Shown here: piece after piece, positions 60,001-64,000 of the stretch
How the letters are laid out: each line of letters begins with the position of its first letter
Numbering within the stretch: position 1 is the first letter of the stretch
NCBI RefSeq assembly: GCF_902459465.1
Contig: NC_047063.1
Coordinates: 7,997,343 to 8,061,342 of the forward strand
Direction: 5' to 3'
DNA length: 64,000 bases
DNA from: Asterias rubens
Lineage: Eukaryota > Echinodermata > Asteroidea > Forcipulatida > Asteriidae
Notes under the pieces: generated by a model
Databases searched by the model: none
What the model saw: only the letters and a program-made list of their open reading frames with translations
What the model was told of the DNA's origin: nothing
Program-made: the position numbers and the translations under genes

Positions 60001-63000
60001 ACTAGCTACACGTTTTTGATATCTCTTAGGACTAGCCCTAAGTTAGGACTAGTCCTAACTCTTTGTGAAATCGACCCCTGGTCATTGCCTTGGTGTCCTT
60101 GAAATGCTCTCAGTAAATGCCTCATGGTGACCTTGCCCTTTCAGAAACGAAGCATACAGGCCAAGTGTATCCATGGAGCAGTCTTCTTTCCTCCATGGTG
60201 TAATCAGGTCCCAGCTCCTAGTACATGTATGGTGTAACCAACCAAATTGTCCAGGGCCCACTAGCTTTACTCGCCAACTTCTTCCATTGTACAATGTACT
60301 CCCAGGTAATCCTTTAAACCTCCTACAGTGGCCTAGACTTCCATTGAGTTGCCTGTCTGTCTAAACTGTGTGGCTTTCCAATCATTCCTTTTGCTCACTC
60401 ACATCTTTTGATCCAAGACTCAAGAAGTCTTTTTTCTGTGTTCATTCATTGAGAGTGGTAACTCCTACACACATTCCCTCACTCTTTATACCTACACTAA
60501 ACTGTTGGCAGGGATGGTCTTTAGTTGAAACTATGCACATTCAAGCATCTGAATTTTACTCAGTGTACTGGAGTGGCAATAATCAGTGTGCCTTCTGGAT
60601 TTATCAAGACAGGACTTAAGTTTGGATTGAGCGCTATGATTCTAAGAAGGGAAGAACCAGTGTCTAGTTCTGAAGAGTTTGTAGATTCCGGAGGTAAACT
60701 AACCAATTACATAGTTTTTCTTCATCAATCCATATGGTAATTTGGTCTGCGGTTACACCATGTTTATCTACTTGCTGGGTAGATTACATACATGTGTGTA
60801 TGTATGTTCTTTGAGAACTATCCTGCTTTATTCTTACATGATTCTACTATCGCAGAGTAGATATTTGAGAATTCAGAGACTTCTCAACTACCGCGAAGTA
60901 GATTTTCGGAATACGGGAGACTTCTCAGTTCTGAAAAGAACTGTCAGTGCTTATTACATGTAACTACTACCTGGGTGGATGGTAGAAAATCTAAAGGGAC
61001 TACCACTTTCGCTATGTGGATCGAGGGACCTTCTCGTTATTAACTTCTTCACTGGGGCAGAATAAGTTCTTAATTTGTCTCAACTTTGTTTACTGAATCC
61101 ATGTGTTATTTATCCATACTTGTAGGTAACAGCGAACTGAGGGACATGGTGCGAGATCTACAGCACAGTGTGGCGGTTCTTTCTGGTCGTTTGATTAAGC
61201 AGCTGAAGAGACGTGATCGTTACATTGCGAAGCTCAATAAAAATCAAGATGTACTGACTGCGGTACTCCAAGCTGTGTCTCAGAAAAGACGTAAGATATT
61301 AAGTGATGTTTGGAGCTTTGCATGGGTGTGGAAAACAAGAAGATAACTTGTAGACTCTTTGAACATAATTTGCAGACAAGCTTGTGTTTTTAAAATCTCT
61401 GTTTGGAGGAGTGTTCGCTCTGAAAAGAAATAAGGCCCCATTTCATAGAAATATTGCTTAACAGCTCTTGGCTCAGCAGAAATGAGCAGAGTGTCAGTCA
61501 CAAATTGTACATGTGATATAGTAGCTTGGCTGGTAATCTTATTCTGGTAAGCATGATTTTATTGTGCTTAATTTTTGTGCAGCTCTTTCAAATTGGCCCC
61601 TGATGTGGTCTTTGCAGCCACACCAGCTTTTTTCAGAGTCAACAATTCTCACATGTGGTTGTACCCACAAGTTGATTTAATTAGTTATAATTATTCTTAA
61701 GATCTTTTTGATGTCACCATTTTCTGGCTGTGGTTGCACCAATTATTATTTTTATGCCCGTTGGCGAAGCCAGCTGGAGGGGAATATAGTGTTTGCCTTG
61801 TTCTTTTTCTAGCACCATGGACATTATGAGTTGTGTTGGTTCTGAAAAGAGGGTTGTGGTAGCAACCATGGAATATCTCTTATGGGTTGTGTTAGCTTTG
61901 AAAGAAGCTGGTAGTGTAAACTAGAGAGGTATGTTGTAGCACCTTGGACATACTTTGAAACAGAACTGATTATGTAACATCTCATAATATATGAGTTTGA
62001 AGTACTCTGATTAGGTATGGTTGTTGGGCAGCTCAGTTTTAAACTAATATTTGATTGACATGGTCAGGCCAAGTGACATGGGAGAGACAGACACATGGTA
62101 TCTGCGACAATGTTGGAACAAATTGCATGGGATACGCTATGTTTCTGTAAAAATATTGGACTTGCGCACTTGGATCAGTCTTGAGACCTTTCCTTTGTTG
62201 ATTTAAACAAACTTTGCTGGTTGGCATGGACGTCCAACATGATGGCAAAACATTCAGTTGTGTTGTGCCCAAATTCAGCATTTCTGCAATTTTCAATGAA
62301 ACAAAGATAAATCCCATGATTGGTTGCTTTGTTTCCAAACAAATTCAACAATATTTTTGAATATTTGTGTAACATTACTACAATCGTGCCTACTTGGCTT
62401 TGCATAATATGGCTTCCCATAGTTTTCCGACCTTGTTTTGGCAAAAACTCGGGCTGTGACGTTGCAATAATTTATAACATCCATGGAGGAAGAACAGCAA
62501 GAGTGGCGATAAATTTGACGCTAATTCGGGATGTGCATTGACATGAACTCAATCCATGAGCACTTAATGAAGGTTAGTCTGGGGGTGTGCATGTCATAAT
62601 GAATACATGAAGTATGTCTCACATAATGGTGTATGCCTTGCAGGATGAAAATACTATGTTTAGTATGGATGTAACATGTACTCTCGTAACGTAAAAGAGT
62701 GATAAACCACTCATTTTTTCCACCATACCACTCTTGCAAAGAGCCATATGGCAGTCAACTCTTTTGAGAGTAAAGGACGGGTACTTTCAACTCAATTTAG
62801 AGTGAAGATTGTACCGGTTTAACTCAAAAAGAGTGACACAGATAAATAGAAAAAAAGCAAGTTAATAGTACAGTTTACTAGCCCAGTTGGCTGTTTTACA
62901 TAAAGTGCAAGGCCTGGTAGATGATTTTTGTTAAGAGGTTTGCTCCTTCCAAATGTATGTTTCTGTTTTCTTGTTTCTTATGACTGATTTTTTTTCTTTC

Positions 63001-63074
63001 TTGTGTTTATAGGTGTAGATGCCAGACTGAAATTCAGTATCGAGCCCCTCCCAGGAAAAAGAGCCTTTCGTCAG
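53362..63074 (+). CDS. TBC1D30: TBC1D30, Rab GTPase-activating protein, 5' part only (3 coding exons)
   Basis: Family knowledge: TBC1D30 (XM_037557-like) is a TBC-domain Rab-GAP acting on Rab8A and linked to primary cilium formation. Exons 53362-54019, 61126-61290 and 63013-63074 join in phase to 295 residues and run out of the window. Landmarks: SSILDGLLCEIYDRC (about 159-173; vertebrate SLVSGLLNELYSC), LSGRLIKQLKRRDRYIAKLN, VLTAVLQAVSQKRR, VDARLKFSIEPLPGKRAFRQ (vertebrate VDTKLKFTLEPSLGQNGFQQ). The catalytic TBC domain with its Arg and Gln fingers lies downstream, unseen. Start MAERRTVPS at 53,362 is chosen for its context (AGAATGG). The frame stays open upstream to 53,269, so the N-terminus is uncertain. 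Confidence 0.9.
54369..54834. mobile_element. Foldback element with GCCGTCAACTC arrays and 9-bp target duplication
   Basis: Left end GGGTCCTGCTACTTGCCGTC and right end GACGGCATGTCGTAGGACC are inverted. Each arm repeats GCCGTCAACTC (left) or GAGTTGACGGC (right) several times. GTGAGCTAC lies directly outside both ends (54,360-54,368 and 54,835-54,843). The centre (CGCCATCTTGCTTTTTCACA) has no frame. TBC1D30 intron 1. Confidence 0.85.
55000..55145 (-). repeat. Interspersed repeat, CACCAAGGCA family
   Basis: Plus-strand CACAGAGGTAACGAGGCGAT, TTGTGCCCTTGAAATG, AATGCCTTGGTGTCTTTGCC and CAAAAATGATGCATACAG are the reverse of the 28,446 copy. Confidence 0.65.
56720..56880 (-). repeat. Interspersed repeat, CACCAAGGCA family
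   Basis: CTGATACTTGCTTCACAGAG, GCGATTGCCTCCATGCCCCC, CTTTGTGCCCTTGAAATGCT to CACACAGGCCT. Reverse of the 28,446 copy, about 80 percent similar by eye. Confidence 0.7.
58008..58383. mobile_element. TTAA-type MITE, AAGGGAAGGT variant
   Basis: Left AAGGGAAGGTGCGCGTTTGG and right AACGTGTACCTTCCCTT are inverted, and CATTGTGGGAAATGACTCCC and CAAGTGAGAAGACTGGTCTT match the family at 15,224. The middle is a tight palindrome AAAAGACTTCTAGCTAGAAG/TCTTTT (58,186-58,211). Confidence 0.8.
59889..60165 (-). repeat. CACCAAGGCA-family repeat interrupted by a palindromic MITE
   Basis: Right half CCTGATGTACTTCACAAAGG to CATGCCCCC (59,889-59,929) and left half TGGTCATTGCCTTGGTGTCC to AAGCATACAGGCC (60,079-60,163) are two parts of one repeat, separated by the MITE at 59,930-60,078. 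Confidence 0.75.
59930..60078. mobile_element. Palindromic MITE, GGGGTGAATTTCACAAAT copy (nested)
   Basis: Starts GGGGTGAATTTCACAAATAG and ends CTTTGTGAAATCGACCCC. Both halves are full of TTAGGACTAG, so almost the whole element is self-complementary. Inserted in an older repeat. Confidence 0.85.
60725..60962. repeat. Diverged foldback-family copy in TBC1D30 intron 1
   Basis: TTTGGTCTGCGGTTACACCA, TGTTTATCTACTTGCTGGGT on the left and TCTCAGTTCTGAAAAGAACT, GTAGATATTTGAGAATTCAG on the right resemble parts of the 6,943/29,713 family. Confidence 0.5.
61126..61290 (+). CDS. TBC1D30: TBC1D30 exon 2
   Basis: Acceptor ATACTTGTAG precedes GTAACAGC and donor AAAAGAC is followed by GTAAGA. It encodes residues 220-274, CNSELRDMVRDLQHSVAVLS then GRLIKQLKRRDRYIAKLNKN, a probable coiled coil before VLQAVSQKRR. 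Confidence 0.95.
61434..61600. mobile_element. Foldback MITE, GGCCCC-ended copy
   Basis: GGCCCCATTTCATAGAAATA to GCAGCTCTTTCAAATTGGCCCC, with CTTAACAGCTCTTGG and TGTGCTTAAT in the arms. Family of 1,075-1,318. Confidence 0.75.
63013..63074 (+). CDS. TBC1D30: TBC1D30 exon 3
   Basis: Acceptor GTTTATAG precedes GTGTAGATG and donor CGTCAG is followed by GTAAAT. It completes an Arg and encodes VDARLKFSIEPLPGKRAFRQ, matching vertebrate VDTKLKFTLEPSLGQNGFQQ just before the TBC domain. Confidence 0.95.
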
Positions 63075-64000
63075 GTAAATGTTATTGATAAATGTTAGCT
63101 TAGAGAAAGAATGTTGCCTCGCCACATGAAACAAGTTAAGAGTGCCCACATTTAGTTGACCCATGATTGATCACTGACCAGCAACAAACATGCGTAGTGA
63201 CGCTTGAACCTATGGTCTGGATTAAGAATAAACCACTGACCTTAAAGCTTCTTAATACCCTGTATTAAGTGCTGTTTAAATGCATGCTATAATTATTATT
63301 ATTCTTAAACCATAATTAAGGTCAGATTAATGAAGACATGTCCGATTGAGACGTGTAGACCCCCATCTTGTAGATCTCCTGGGAGAGATAGCGTTTGTGT
63401 CAAGACATTGCATTTATTTGCGCTAAGAATTAATGAAGCGTACCATACCCCTCTGCTTCAAGTTTGATTAAATACTATCGAACAAAGAGGTGTCAGGTGT
63501 GGCTATAAAATTGGTTTGAAACGTGGCATATTCATTTGGTGCTCAATATGTAGCGTGGTGTGCCTCTTCTTATGTAAAGGGACATTATTACATGAACTTT
63601 GGTGTCGAACAATAACAAATACTACATATTTGATACTACTTTGGGGTGTTAAATTAAGTTAAAAAAATAAATTATAATACATATTGGAAATTAAGTTTCT
63701 GTAAGTATAGAAGTATTGTACATCACCTATAAGTATGTCATGACGATTTTATAACATGTATATTATTTTTTTTAAATAAGATTACTCACAGGTCTTAGAA
63801 AATATTCATGACACTGTATTTTTAATCAAACCCTTGTAATAATGAACCATTTTGTAGAGTGCATATCACAATCACAGAGAAGTCCCTATGCGCTTTGAGA
63901 TGAAAACAAAAGAGAAGTAAAAGTTAATAGAGATGTGAAGTAAATACAAAAGCAAAATCGAACAAAGAGGTGTCAGATGTGGCTATTAAATTGGGTTGAG
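63075..64000 (+). other. TBC1D30 intron 3, to window end
   Basis: AT-rich intron. Two copies of ATCGAACAAAGAGGTGTCAG followed by TGTGGCTAT lie at 63,478 and 63,957. No exon resembling the TBC domain is visible before the window ends. Confidence 0.5.

Overview
This window is animal nuclear DNA: AT-rich, intron-rich and crowded with short non-autonomous transposons and tandem arrays. I see no bacterial-style operon, phage or CRISPR array. The protein-coding signal comes from four multi-exon genes whose exons I assembled by splice-site phase and similarity to the known vertebrate families. The repeat families (tRNA-Leu(CAA)-like SINEs, foldback MITEs with GGGCCCAATTTCATAG or GGGGTCGATTTCACAAAG ends, TTAA-flanked MITEs) suggest a marine invertebrate deuterostome, most likely an echinoderm and perhaps a sea star. 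That assignment is inference from memory, not proven here.

Layout. (1) 1,739-22,926, minus strand: a complete MDM1-type gene, 15 coding exons, 851 codons plus stop, encoding a microtubule-binding centriole/nuclear protein. Its intron 5 carries an 8.8 kb TTA-flanked transposon-like insertion (9,213-18,044). Its intron 4 carries a minisatellite that multiplies the exon 5 splice acceptor. (2) 22,927-27,131: divergent intergenic region with a C29 tract, a perfect 71-bp palindrome and a foldback element with telomere-like TTAGGG repeats at its centre. (3) 27,132-39,345, plus strand: a complete SLC35E3-type gene, 6 coding exons, 335 aa, a multi-pass nucleotide-sugar-transporter-family protein. Its last intron starts inside a TAG stop and contains a 24-bp minisatellite of about 1 kb. 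(4) 42,189-51,456, minus strand: a complete CDC123 gene, 11 coding exons, 339 aa, an ATP-grasp assembly factor for eIF2. One intron holds a 106-bp minisatellite of about 1.7 kb. SLC35E3 and CDC123 converge near 41.1 kb, where back-to-back poly(A) hexamers lie. (5) 53,362 to beyond the window end, plus strand: the 5' part of a TBC1D30-type gene (3 coding exons, 295 residues). The Rab-GAP TBC domain lies outside the window.

MDM1, SLC35E3 and TBC1D30 are all on human 12q14-q15, so the window looks like a fragment of an ancient linkage group; CDC123 is elsewhere in human. The four genes do not form one pathway. MDM1 and TBC1D30 are both linked to centrioles/cilia in the literature. SLC35E3 is a membrane transporter-family protein, and CDC123 works in translation initiation.

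Most remaining sequence is transposon-derived and non-autonomous. I recognise no intact transposase or reverse transcriptase. Most long uninterrupted reading frames are by-products of tandem repeats, with TBC1D30 exon 1 the main exception.
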